Assembly (NCBI RefSeq): GCF_019443285.1
Contig: NZ_CP080327.1
Coordinates: 1,291,001 to 1,355,000 of the forward strand
DNA length: 64,000 nucleotides
Direction of reading: 5' to 3'
Source of the DNA: Aquisediminimonas profunda
Lineage (GTDB): Bacteria > Pseudomonadota > Alphaproteobacteria > Sphingomonadales > Sphingomonadaceae
The notes beneath the pieces were generated by a model. That model did no database searches, was not told the DNA's origin, and saw only the letters and a program-made list of their open reading frames with translations. Made by a program: the position numbers and the translations under genes. Shown here piece by piece: positions 8,796 through 16,787 of the stretch. Numbering within the stretch: the first letter of the stretch is position 1; each line of letters opens with the position of its first letter.

Positions 8796-9743
8796 TCAGG
8801 GCACGATCGCGTTGGGATCGAATGGCGCCCACAACATCAAGCCACTGACGCGGATCGGGCGCTTCTCCATCGCATCGATGCGCTTGAAGTCGTCCACAAG
8901 TCTGGCGCGTAGGGAATCGTGCGCCATGCCGTTCGCCCAGTTGTGCTCCTCCATGAACTTGGCGACCTTGCCCGCTGAGACGGTCTTGTATCGTGTCTTC
9001 AAAAGGTAGCGCGCTGCCCAGGCACTGGCGATGAGTTCGGCGGAATGGTCGGCGAGCTTTGTGATCCAATGTGGAGCGCCGGGAACATGCCGCGCAAGGT
9101 TGAGCAGATTTGCTCGCTCCCAGCGGGTCGCAATCACAGCTCTAGCCAATTCACGATCGACAATTCCCGCGGCCCGTGCACGCTTGCGCTCCTTGCGCTT
9201 TCGTTCGGCGTCTTTTGCCTTCAGCGCCTCAGCTTCGATCGCCCAGAGTGCGGCCAACCCGGCATCATTGCTGCTTGTGAAGGTATGGGTGCGGGCCGCC
9301 TGGACGAGCTTTGTCCAACAGCCCCGCGCGGCATGCTCAGATGCCTTAGTTGCGAATATGGCTCTTCCGCCTTTTCGGTTCCACTCGATTACGGCGGTCT
9401 CGATTTCAGGCACCGCCATGATGCGCGCGTTGCATACGGATATGCATGCCTCACGGACTTTGCATCGGCCGCAACGTGATGGAACCATCTTCTTGGCAAT
9501 TTTTGACCATACTTCCGTCTCGCCATGGCGGAGATAGGCGGTGATGATTCCAAAACAGGGCTTGCCGACCAACTCGGGCATCTTCTCGATATGGCCGTCC
9601 GCCGTGATTTGCACATCCTTGATGTCAAACGGGGTGTCGTTCCTGACGCTGACGCGCTTTTTGCGATGTGTGTAGGGTTCCTTATCCTTGAACCGCCAGA
9701 TCTTCTGATCGTAACTTTTAAGGTCAAGAAGCATGAGGTTCAT
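8796..9743 (-). CDS. Unknown protein with WhiB-like four-cysteine signature, paralogue 1
   Basis: A 315-residue protein I do not recognise. A basic N-terminal third leads into GKPCFGIITAYLRHG, then SRCGRCKVREACISV. The cysteines C63, C91, C94 and C100 are spaced C-x27-C-x2-C-x5-C, the same spacing as the [4Fe-4S] ligands of actinobacterial WhiB-like proteins. The CxxC-VREAC text also resembles theirs, but their GVWGG turn is absent. A highly basic helix (about residues 175-190) and a C-terminal domain beginning SAWAARYLL follow. It is clearly paralogous to the next gene upstream, 71 bases away: both termini and the cysteine core are shared. An Fe-S or zinc nucleic-acid-binding role is a guess. 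The start has no good ribosome site and could be four codons later or elsewhere. Confidence 0.75.
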   Translation of the reverse strand: MNLMLLDLKSYDQKIWRFKDKEPYTHRKKRVSVRNDTPFDIKDVQITADGHIEKMPELVGKPCFGIITAYLRHGETEVWSKIAKKMVPSRCGRCKVREACISVCNARIMAVPEIETAVIEWNRKGGRAIFATKASEHAARGCWTKLVQAARTHTFTSSNDAGLAALWAIEAEALKAKDAERKRKERKRARAAGIVDRELARAVIATRWERANLLNLARHVPGAPHWITKLADHSAELIASAWAARYLLKTRYKTVSAGKVAKFMEEHNWANGMAHDSLRARLVDDFKRIDAMEKRPIRVSGLMLWAPFDPNAIVP

Positions 9744-9814
9744 CTCGAGCCCATGGTCGCCATAGGGAAAGCTGGCAAGGGGGACCTGTCATTCGTGGTG
9801 ACCAAACTCATGAT

Positions 9815-10831
9815 TCAATTTCTCGGAACTGTTGGAGGTGAGTTCACTAAGCGGCCCGCTGCCAAAATATCGAATTTACTCCAGACGAGAATGCCCCTGA
9901 TCGTTATGGGGTCGCCATCGATCCAATCGATGCGCTCCAAGTAATCCTCTACCTCGACCAGAAGCCGTTTGAAGGCGTATCCCTCACACCACTCATACTT
10001 CATCATGACCTCCGATGTGGTCCTGACCATCTCTCGTCCTACATGCGGCTGAGATCGAGAAGAGTTGGCCAGAATTCGGGCAGCCCACGCGCTGACTAGA
10101 AACCTGATAGAGCCGTCGGAAAGAGCGCTCATCCACGTTCCAGGCTCGCTGGAGCGACAGGCTTTTTTCATTGACCGGATGCGTTTACTCCGCTCGATGT
10201 GCAGCGCGTCAATCAAATCGAGATCGTCCCCGACGAAATAGGGTTCGTGATTGATAGATCTGTTGTGTCGACGATACCGGGTCATTTCATATCTCTTCCA
10301 AAGCTCTTGGCGTATTTTTCGTATTTCTCGCTTTCGCGCGGCCTCTCTCGCAGGAAAGCCGTCGTCCTGTTCGGCCCAATAAGCCACGACCCTCTTGTCG
10401 TTGACACTCTTGAAATCTGCCTCGATCGCTTGCTTTACGATATTGGCCCATGGCGCCAGCATTGACGGCAATTCCTTGCCCCTGAAAAGCTTGCTCCCGC
10501 CGGCTGCATACCACTGACGCACGGCGTCGCTGAGGTTGAAGTTGGCCAACATCCGTTTTTGGTTAACTTTGATGCAAGCTTCTCTAACTCCGCAACGGCC
10601 GCATCGGCTTCCAGAAACTTTGGCCAGTTGACCTTCCTTGGTAGGGTGACCTACTCCATGACGTAAATAGGCAGTGATCACGCCGAAGCAGGGTTTGCCG
10701 AAGAGCAGTGGTTGCCTGATTATATCCCCGTCACGGTTGACCCTAATCCTGGTTGCATCAAACGTGACACCATTTTTGATCGATATGGCTCGTCGATCCA
10801 CCTTGAGGGGGTCGGAGCCAGCGAAATGCAT
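9815..10831 (-). CDS. Unknown protein with WhiB-like four-cysteine signature, paralogue 2
   Basis: A 338-residue paralogue of the preceding entry. GKPCFGVITAYLRHG and SRCGRCGVREACIKV are almost identical between the two. C48, C77, C80 and C86 give C-x28-C-x2-C-x5-C. The fifth cysteine of paralogue 1 (C104) is not shared, which points to the other four as the ligands. Both proteins then share a W-x3-GG element, a basic helix, and a C-terminal block with SAWAAR, an RID element and a GxLxWxxFD ending. ATG 10831 is chosen over GTG 10927 and ATG 10876 because AAGGAG lies 7 bases before it. The gene is divergent from the helical protein at 11061. Function unknown. Confidence 0.78.
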   Translation of the reverse strand: MHFAGSDPLKVDRRAISIKNGVTFDATRIRVNRDGDIIRQPLLFGKPCFGVITAYLRHGVGHPTKEGQLAKVSGSRCGRCGVREACIKVNQKRMLANFNLSDAVRQWYAAGGSKLFRGKELPSMLAPWANIVKQAIEADFKSVNDKRVVAYWAEQDDGFPAREAARKREIRKIRQELWKRYEMTRYRRHNRSINHEPYFVGDDLDLIDALHIERSKRIRSMKKACRSSEPGTWMSALSDGSIRFLVSAWAARILANSSRSQPHVGREMVRTTSEVMMKYEWCEGYAFKRLLVEVEDYLERIDWIDGDPITIRGILVWSKFDILAAGRLVNSPPTVPRN

Positions 10832-10963
10832 GGTACGCTCCTTGAGGCTCAGCTTATCGATTTTTCTGATTGGCATTTGTGAGCCATGCCCTGCCGGCGA
10901 GCGGTGTGGAAGGGTAAATGCGGTCACGGATTTTTGCGCCCAAAAAACCTTAAAATAATTCGG

Positions 10964-11004
10964 CCTGACGGTGCCATTGGTAGCCAGGCCATTATTGCGT
11001 CAGG
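10964..11004. promoter_or_regulatory. Inverted repeat in divergent intergenic region
   Basis: CCTGACG (10964-10970) and CGTCAGG (10998-11004) form a perfect 7-base inverted repeat with arms 34 bases apart start to start, in the 229-base gap between two divergent island genes. It could be a shared operator; that is inference. Confidence 0.35.
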
Positions 11005-11060
11005 TGCGCTGTCAGCCACTTCCGAGCGATTTTGCTGCTGAACTGGTTGGAGTAAACACA

Positions 11061-11744
11061 ATGAGTTCGTTAGCATCTGACACGACCACCACGATCGATC
11101 CATGGTGGCTAACCAACATTGCCAAGATTCAGTTCGCCATGGTGGCGGGGATCGCCGTTGCCTATGATTTGGCAAATGGCGAAGGCAGCTACAACGAATT
11201 GGCCAGGCAAGGAGACGTGTATCTCAGTGCCGAGCAACTTCTTGTAGCATGTATGAAGGTCGAGAACGACCAACTCAGCGGTCCCGAACTTGCTTTCCTC
11301 CATATCAGGCAGGGGATGACCGCTGGGCAGGTGGCATTGGAGGTTCTAGGCGCATTCGGAGGTTTTGGGAGGTTGCGAGCCGAAGACCCGGAAGCGACGG
11401 TTGACCTGGAGACTTTCCTCGAACCTCTTCTCCTGGGTTTTGATGCCAAGGGCCTCGGAGGTTTGGCGCGCATGCTGGTCCAAGGAAATCAGATTGCCTA
11501 TTCCTTGGCAAGCGGGCGTGAGTTCGATCGCTTTCTGATTGAGGCCAAAGGCAATGGGTTCGAGGAGGAGATGAACGACATCTGCAACAATGTGCTGTCG
11601 TCGTTCAATGCTCCCGTCTGGGATCTTTCGACACCTGAGCTTCAGGCGGTCACGATAGCCTACAAGGCGTATCAAATGGCACTGCTGCTTGGTCACCGGG
11701 CCACCGGCGATTGGATAGCCGGGGATATGCCCATGGCCGCGTAA
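11061..11744 (+). CDS. Unknown alpha-helical protein with internal repeat (island family B, member 1)
   Basis: A 227-residue acidic, helix-rich protein without recognised domains. It seems to contain the same unit twice. GIAVAYDLANGEGSYNELA, ending in LLVACMKV, parallels GNQIAYSLASGREFDRFL, ending in DICNNVL. The whole protein also parallels the product of 12529-13275: a small-residue helix, an A-Y/F-x-L-x-x-G element, a Cys-containing helix, and a closing A-x-x-x-Y-x-A-x-Q helix. ATG 11061 is preferred over the longer frame from 10971 because GGAG lies 8 bases upstream. No membrane segment or signal peptide. It is divergent from the four-cysteine genes; function unknown. Confidence 0.75.
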   Translation: MSSLASDTTTTIDPWWLTNIAKIQFAMVAGIAVAYDLANGEGSYNELARQGDVYLSAEQLLVACMKVENDQLSGPELAFLHIRQGMTAGQVALEVLGAFGGFGRLRAEDPEATVDLETFLEPLLLGFDAKGLGGLARMLVQGNQIAYSLASGREFDRFLIEAKGNGFEEEMNDICNNVLSSFNAPVWDLSTPELQAVTIAYKAYQMALLLGHRATGDWIAGDMPMAA

Positions 11745-11890
11745 CCTGCTGGGCCGCGGCGATGTAATTGGCCGCGGCCACGGCCCCATTCAGATTAAAA
11801 TTCAACATTCCCGCAGCCCTGCTCGGGCCTGCGAACCCTTGCACGCGCACTCTTTGCCTTAGCGGCACCATCAAATGAAAGGTTTTCATC

Positions 11891-12451
11891 ATGCTTATTT
11901 CACTATCTGATTATCTCGAACTCGCCACGCGTGGTTATGCCATGGCCTATGACCAGCATTGGAAAACAGCACCATTCGAACCCGAAGACTGGGTCGCTGA
12001 TCCGTCCGGCCTCGGTCTGAACGCAGCGCGCAGGATCTTTTTGCATCTGACGGAGATCGAAGAAGGTCTTGATGTCGACTCTTGTTGCCGGGACGAGCGG
12101 CTCATGCTGCTGGCTGCATGCCAGATCAGTCGGGTTGCACTCATCATGTCGAATCCTCCGACGGTCGATATCTTAGCGCAAGACTGCGACATTGCGGCGT
12201 TGATTTCGCCGACCTGTGCTCCTTTTCTGGCACCTGCTGGGTTTGTGGCAAGGGACCTTTCAAAGCCCGAAGATGTTGAAAACGAGCAGATTGGCGATTG
12301 GCGCGTCCATCACATTGCCTGGAAAATATTCAACGCACACCTCTTGCTCGAGCAGGAATATCGCATGGCAAAGGCGCAGGCGCTGTGGTCGGAAGCTGAC
12401 GCACAGAAGCGGATCGCGCGACTTCAGCGACGTTTGGATGAATTGGAATAA
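11891..12451 (+). CDS. Unknown small protein (island family B, member 2?)
   Basis: A 186-residue protein of no known family. Its N-terminus (RGYAMAYD, a W-V-A-D-P element, then NAARRIFLHL) resembles the repeated unit of the neighbouring helical proteins weakly. The C-terminus is a charged helix (QKRIARLQRRLDELE), probably a short coiled coil. AAAGG lies 9 bases before the ATG. It is on the same strand as the gene at 11061, 146 bases downstream, across a GC-rich gap with two copies of GGCCGCGGC. It faces the next gene with a 77-base convergent gap that contains no clear terminator. The relationship to the B family is tentative. Confidence 0.7.
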   Translation: MLISLSDYLELATRGYAMAYDQHWKTAPFEPEDWVADPSGLGLNAARRIFLHLTEIEEGLDVDSCCRDERLMLLAACQISRVALIMSNPPTVDILAQDCDIAALISPTCAPFLAPAGFVARDLSKPEDVENEQIGDWRVHHIAWKIFNAHLLLEQEYRMAKAQALWSEADAQKRIARLQRRLDELE

Positions 12452-12528
12452 CTTGCTTTCCTCGGTCGTAACGTCGGTCGCGGGGCAGGCGAGATTCCAC
12501 ACTGTGGTGCGCAAACCGTTTCGTTCGG

Positions 12529-13275
12529 CTAGCGCAGTGTTGGTCCGTAAAAATTTGGAAGGGCCGCGATCTTTATGGGGGATTGTGGCCCAATCCAGCT
12601 TGCTTCGAGAAATGACCTCCATTTCTCTGGATCGAGCTCGAGTGTGATCAGCGCCTGGCAAGCCTGATACGTGAGGGCCAGCGCGTGCTGCGTATATTGG
12701 GGAAGCTTTTCCAGAGGGTGATCATCAGAAGCGAGCGCCCGTTCGCAAAGATCACTCATATCATCCAGATCGAGATCGCCATCTTGCTGAGCAAGGTATC
12801 GGTAGAGAGAAGCTCGAGGATCGCTCAACTCGAGTGCCGCACTGAGACCGTGCCAGAGCATGCAGGGCAAGTTCCCGAGATCTCCCTTGCAGATCAAAGG
12901 GAGCTCTGTGTCCAGAAATTGTGCGACGGTCCGGTTGTTGGCGTTGAAATCCCAGTCGCTCGAATAGCGCGACAAGCTTGCATAGGTATCCAGCACCACC
13001 GTCGCGCATTCGATCGGATGGCGCAGGTGCGGCGGCAGCACCTTTCTGGTGCGTTCCGTCTCATTCAGGACTTTGCGGCAAATGCCTCTCAACAAAACCC
13101 AGGGGATTTCTTCATCGGGCATGAAGTCTGCAATCCATTGGTCGAATGTTCCTTTCCCATGGACCAGCTCGAAGGCGAGTTTCCAGCCTCGGGCGGCATC
13201 CTCGCCAAAGGTTGAAATGGTCTTTTCGAAAATCGAGCTGTCATAATCTTCGTTGGTCATGGGATACACATTCAT
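12529..13275 (-). CDS. Unknown alpha-helical protein (island family B, member 3)
   Basis: A 248-residue acidic helical protein. Its layout follows the product of 11061-11744: GWKLAFELVHGKGTFDQWI with a following ICRKV helix, then GDLGNLPCMLWHGLSAALEL, a DDMSDLCERAL helix and ALALTYQACQALITLEL. Sequence identity looks low, but the order and spacing agree over most of the length. ATG 13275 is chosen because AAGGAG stands exactly 7 bases before it; the ATG two codons earlier (13281) would be too close to that site. No signal peptide or membrane segment. It lies 46 bases downstream of the helix-turn-helix gene on the same strand, so the two may be co-transcribed. Function unknown. Confidence 0.75.
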   Translation of the reverse strand: MNVYPMTNEDYDSSIFEKTISTFGEDAARGWKLAFELVHGKGTFDQWIADFMPDEEIPWVLLRGICRKVLNETERTRKVLPPHLRHPIECATVVLDTYASLSRYSSDWDFNANNRTVAQFLDTELPLICKGDLGNLPCMLWHGLSAALELSDPRASLYRYLAQQDGDLDLDDMSDLCERALASDDHPLEKLPQYTQHALALTYQACQALITLELDPEKWRSFLEASWIGPQSPIKIAALPNFYGPTLR

Positions 13276-13321
13276 ACTCATACTCCTTCGCTAAAACTGG
13301 TGGCGCCCTTGTGTTTGCGCA

Positions 13322-13747
13322 TCAGCCCGGCGCGTGTTCGGCACATGACCCACGGCGCTTGGGCCAGGCGCTGAGATCCAAATCTTCAAACCCTTCAAAC
13401 GGATCCATGTTGGCAAACTCAGAAAGGTCGAAGGGCTCGAACGCTTCGCCGGGATATTTCTCAAATCGCCGAACCCAGCGCCTGACCAGAAGATCGGCCT
13501 CAAACTCATTGGCCCGGCGCAACGCCAAGATCAGAGCGCACATCTCAATTCGGACTTCGTTTACCCGACAAGCCTTCCTGGCACCGCGAGCCTTTAGCCC
13601 CGCGCGCATGGTCTTTTCGCAGACCCCGAATATCTCTGCGATCTTGTTGGCGTGGTAATCACCCCGTTCGAAAAGCGCGACTGCGGCGGCCCACTCATGC
13701 TCGCAGAGCTGGCGGTATTTGCGGTAGGTTCTGGGGATTTTTAACAT
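13322..13747 (-). CDS. Helix-turn-helix protein of the island
   Basis: A 141-residue protein with a predicted helix-turn-helix at about residues 18-56 (ALFERGDYHANKIAEIFGV, then CEKTMRAGLKARG), of the kind found in transposase/terminase-like or regulatory DNA-binding proteins. The rest is charged, with an acidic tail (DPFEGFEDLDLSAW). No ribosome site precedes the ATG. A TATAGT element ends 5 bases upstream, so a leaderless transcript starting near the ATG is possible. It is first in a two-gene minus-strand unit with the helical protein at 12529. A local regulator of the island is plausible but unproven. Confidence 0.65.
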   Translation of the reverse strand: MLKIPRTYRKYRQLCEHEWAAAVALFERGDYHANKIAEIFGVCEKTMRAGLKARGARKACRVNEVRIEMCALILALRRANEFEADLLVRRWVRRFEKYPGEAFEPFDLSEFANMDPFEGFEDLDLSAWPKRRGSCAEHAPG

Positions 13748-14382
13748 CGCACACTATAGCACATCTGGTGCGAAAAAGCTAATTTGGTGGCACGTCCAAA
13801 GATCGGGCCATGGTTGACAAGTTCAAGCCCAGTTCATCTTCTTCACTATTGCCGAAACGGCTCATTTTTGCCGATTTTGCCCCGCTTTCAAGCCCGTCAC
13901 CTGCATGCTTCAGGTTGGATCAAACAACAGAATCACGCAACTTGAGCGGAATTCCCACAACCTTGTTTTTGCATCAGACAGGCCATGCGCTGGCCGTCCG
14001 GGCACGGACAAAAGAAGCAAGGGCAGGGGCCATCGCGCCATAGAATGAAGCAACCCCATTAGCCCCGCCTGAGAGGTTCTTCGAATGCGTTGGCGCCTCT
14101 CCGCACCCTATTGCGAATGCATGCCCTGTGAGCGCCCCCTGAGGGCCCCACAGGCCATGGCGCCACCTGTATCGGGAGCCATGACCCAAACGACCATACA
14201 GCCCCGAGAACAACGAACCCCGCGCTCCCATGCCACAAGACCCAACCGACTGTATCCCATAGCGCGATGGCTATGGAGATCGGCAAGTCGCTGCCAACTA
14301 CAGTCATGGAAGGCTCGTACCGCCTGCAAGGGTGCCCGCCAGACGCAAAGCCCAGCGGACACCCTTTGCAGTATCTAGGCGA
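13748..14382. other. Intergenic stretch with no supported gene
   Basis: About 635 bases with several overlapping short frames on both strands, none with a ribosome site or recognisable product. One minus-strand frame (14059-14307) would encode a hydrophobic peptide but is unsupported. A 14-base segment, CCCCGCGCTCCCAT, is shared with about 8040-8053 near the other end of the island. Confidence 0.4.
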
Positions 14383-14721
14383 TCATACGATCCGAAGATG
14401 GGGCTCCATGATCTGGCCATATTTCTTCTCGGGCCAGGGAATGATCGTCCAGCCCTTCTCGGGGTCATAGACGCCTAATCCCTCTTCACCACGTGTGAGA
14501 GCTTCGGTGAGGTGTTCCTCTTGTCCAGCAATCTCCCAGGATTCCCACATTTCGGGGTGCCAGACGTCCTGGAGTTGCCTGTAGATCATCCTGAACCCGG
14601 AAAGCAGGATTGCCGACCGTATCCGGCTTTTGGCAAAAATGACGAATTCGCAATTTTCTTCGAAGTCGTTCACCTCATCATCACCCATCGGCAGCATCGT
14701 CTCGTATACATAGTGCTTCAT
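14383..14721 (-). CDS. Unknown small protein
   Basis: A 112-residue soluble protein, acidic and rich in aromatic residues (WHPEMWESWEI, KGWTIIPWPEKKYG), with no family I recognise. ATG 14721 is well supported by GGAG 7 bases upstream, so it is probably a real gene despite its size. It lies alone on the minus strand at the right end of the unknown island, about 640 bases upstream of the helix-turn-helix gene. The following 550 bases to the nitrate operon are empty. Function unknown. Confidence 0.7.
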   Translation of the reverse strand: MKHYVYETMLPMGDDEVNDFEENCEFVIFAKSRIRSAILLSGFRMIYRQLQDVWHPEMWESWEIAGQEEHLTEALTRGEEGLGVYDPEKGWTIIPWPEKKYGQIMEPHLRIV

Positions 14722-15281
14722 CACCAAACTCCTTTTTGCTTGTTGGTGACACCAGCTTAGGTGCCCGAGCGATGGGGGTCGGGTGGCAAATGGGTGGGAT
14801 GCGTTGGCAAATGCGGTGATGTTGTGGCCACGTCATTCTCTGGTGGCAGCGCTGAATTATCGTGTTAGCCTGTGGGTCCTGCTGGCATGATCAGCATGGG
14901 GGAGGGGATCATTCTGCAAGGGGGCAGAATGGTCCCTTCTTGTTGATGGTTGAAGGATGTGGGGGGGTGGTGGAAGCGTTGGGAGAAAGTGGAGCTATGT
15001 CTGCTGTGTTGGACTGACCGGAACGTTCGGTAATAGGAACCAAAATGCGATAAGCTGCCGTAGGTTCAGTCAGCTCATTTCAAGTCCGCTTTGCGCCCAG
15101 AACCCGCCGTCTTGGGCGAGGTTATTTTGACAGGACACAGACGTCCGTCGTTTGAGCTACCTTCGGACGGTCAACACAATAACGATTATAACGGGGAGCG
15201 GGCATTCTTTCCTGTAACCTCGGCCATATACTTCCAACGCGTCGCGAGCAATCTGGCGCTGATCGGATTGCGCCTTATCGA
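14722..15281. other. Intergenic boundary stretch
   Basis: About 560 bases with no supported gene between the unknown island and the nitrate reductase operon. One hairpin (CATTCTGC/GCAGAATG, 14910-14931) is visible, without a T-run on either side. It looks like a junction between separately acquired blocks. Confidence 0.5.
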
Positions 15282-16088
15282 TCATTGAACCAACAGCCCA
15301 TCGGCGGTAGCCAAAGCAACGCCCTCGACCTTGGCTTGAGCAGCAAGGATCGCCAGATATTGCGAGACGGCGCGGCGCCAGCTGGCTTCTTCCAGATAGG
15401 TGGCGATCTTTTCCCGGACCAATTCGAAGGGCAGCTGTTTTTCTTCGATACACCGGCCTGCCCGGATGACATGAACGCCGAAACGGGTCTTGACGGGTTC
15501 GTTGCACAATTCACCTGCGGAAAGTCCAAATAGTGCTTCCTCGAACGGAGCGACGGTCTGCCCGGGTCCGATCTGACCAAGATTGCCACCCGTTTCCTTG
15601 GATGGGCACGCCGAGTATTGCCGGGCAAGATCGGCAAACTGGCTGGGATCCGCCCGAAGTTTTCGGATCGTCGTGCGCGCATCACCGGTTGCGAGGCCAT
15701 AGGCAAGATCGTCGCCTGGCGATGCGGCAAACAGAATATGCTCAGCCTCGACAATTTTGGGAGAGGTGAAACGATCCTTGTGCAGTTTGTAATAGCGTTC
15801 GGCAGTGGCAATATCCGCTTTGGGCGTGGTCACTTCCTGTTCAAGCAACGCCTCGATCAGCGCATCCTCTGGTGCCAGGGTTTGCCCGTCGGCATCCAGC
15901 ATATCCGCAGCGACAATCCCTAGCCGAACCGCCTCATCAAGCATCAAGCGCCGAATGACCAGTGCCTCGGCTGCCGCTGTCCACGCCGCCTCGGGCGTTT
16001 CCGAAGGATGATTCTGCGCTTCGACCGCAATTTCGGCGGGCAGAATTTCCTGCCCTCCGACGCTGACCCGTTCCAGTATCTCAACCAT
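15282..16088 (-). CDS. Parvulin-type peptidyl-prolyl isomerase (NifM-like) of the nar operon
   Basis: A 268-residue protein with a parvulin rotamase domain at about residues 115-225 (EAEHILFAAS, SKETGGNLGQIGPGQ, PFEEALFGL, RFGVHVIRAG), preceded by a helical SurA/NifM-like N-terminal region. It lacks a signal peptide and should act in the cytoplasm, probably helping to fold or assemble the nitrate reductase. The ATG at 16088 overlaps the narI stop by 8 bases, so it is the last, translationally coupled gene of the operon; the longer frame from 16142 would lie inside narI. Isomerases in this position are found in many proteobacterial nar operons. Confidence 0.88.
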   Translation of the reverse strand: MVEILERVSVGGQEILPAEIAVEAQNHPSETPEAAWTAAAEALVIRRLMLDEAVRLGIVAADMLDADGQTLAPEDALIEALLEQEVTTPKADIATAERYYKLHKDRFTSPKIVEAEHILFAASPGDDLAYGLATGDARTTIRKLRADPSQFADLARQYSACPSKETGGNLGQIGPGQTVAPFEEALFGLSAGELCNEPVKTRFGVHVIRAGRCIEEKQLPFELVREKIATYLEEASWRRAVSQYLAILAAQAKVEGVALATADGLLVQ

Positions 16089-16785
16089 TGCGCAGCGCCT
16101 CCTTGCGCGAACGAACGATCTGGTAGCCTGGCCGCCAGACATACCGAACCGGGGCCGAAAGCATGTGGACCAGGCGCGTGAACGGGAACAGCAGCAGGAT
16201 CGTCATGCCCAGCATCAGGTGTAGCTTGAAGACGATATGGGCGTCGGCAACATAGCTTGATGCTTCGGCCTGAAATGTGAAGATGCCTTGCGCCCAGTTC
16301 ATGAATTTCACCATCTCGCCGCCATCAAGGTGCTGCATAGACAGCGGTATGGTCGACATACCGAGAGTTAGCTGCAGCCACAGCAGCACAAGGATCAGGA
16401 TATCGCTTGCATTCGACGTCTTGCGGATGCGCGGATCGAACAGGCGGCGATGGACCAACAAGGTCGCGCCAGTCAGCGCAAGGACCCCTGCAATGCCTCC
16501 GACCATTATCGCGAGCACCTGTTTGGCGCCGTGCGGGATGCCGAGTGCGTCAAACACCGCGATCGGCGTCAACAGTCCACCAACATGGCCGAAAAAAATC
16601 ACCAGTACACCGAGGTGGAACAGGACCGATCCCCAGATCAGTTGCTTGCGGCGCAGCAACTGGCTTGATCCAGAGCGCCAGCCATAGGGTTCGCGATCAA
16701 ACCGGATGATCGAACCCAGTGCCAGTACAGCGAGTGCAATGTAGGGATAAATCCCGAATAATAGGTGGTTGAAGAATGCGGCCAT
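16081..16785 (-). CDS. narI: Respiratory nitrate reductase gamma subunit (cytochrome b)
   Basis: A 234-residue inner-membrane protein with five predicted transmembrane helices. It takes electrons from quinol on the periplasmic side and passes them through two b hemes to NarH. Histidines in LFHLGVLVIFFGHVGG near the N-terminal side, and in ADAHIVFKLHLMLGM near the C-terminal side, are at the places expected for heme ligation. Length and order of elements are normal for NarI. It begins 2 bases after narJ ends and its stop overlaps the isomerase start. Confidence 0.95.
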   Translation of the reverse strand: MAAFFNHLLFGIYPYIALAVLALGSIIRFDREPYGWRSGSSQLLRRKQLIWGSVLFHLGVLVIFFGHVGGLLTPIAVFDALGIPHGAKQVLAIMVGGIAGVLALTGATLLVHRRLFDPRIRKTSNASDILILVLLWLQLTLGMSTIPLSMQHLDGGEMVKFMNWAQGIFTFQAEASSYVADAHIVFKLHLMLGMTILLLFPFTRLVHMLSAPVRYVWRPGYQIVRSRKEALRNG

Positions 16786-16787
16786 GA

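Noticed and set aside
8796..10831. Calling the four-cysteine proteins true WhiB orthologues
   Set aside because: Only the cysteine spacing and a few residues match; the GVWGG motif is missing and the proteins are about three times too long, so only a resemblance is claimed.
13974..14362. Overlapping minus-strand frames of about 85 codons
   Set aside because: They share the same DNA in different frames, have no ribosome site and no recognisable product; at most one could be real and none can be chosen.
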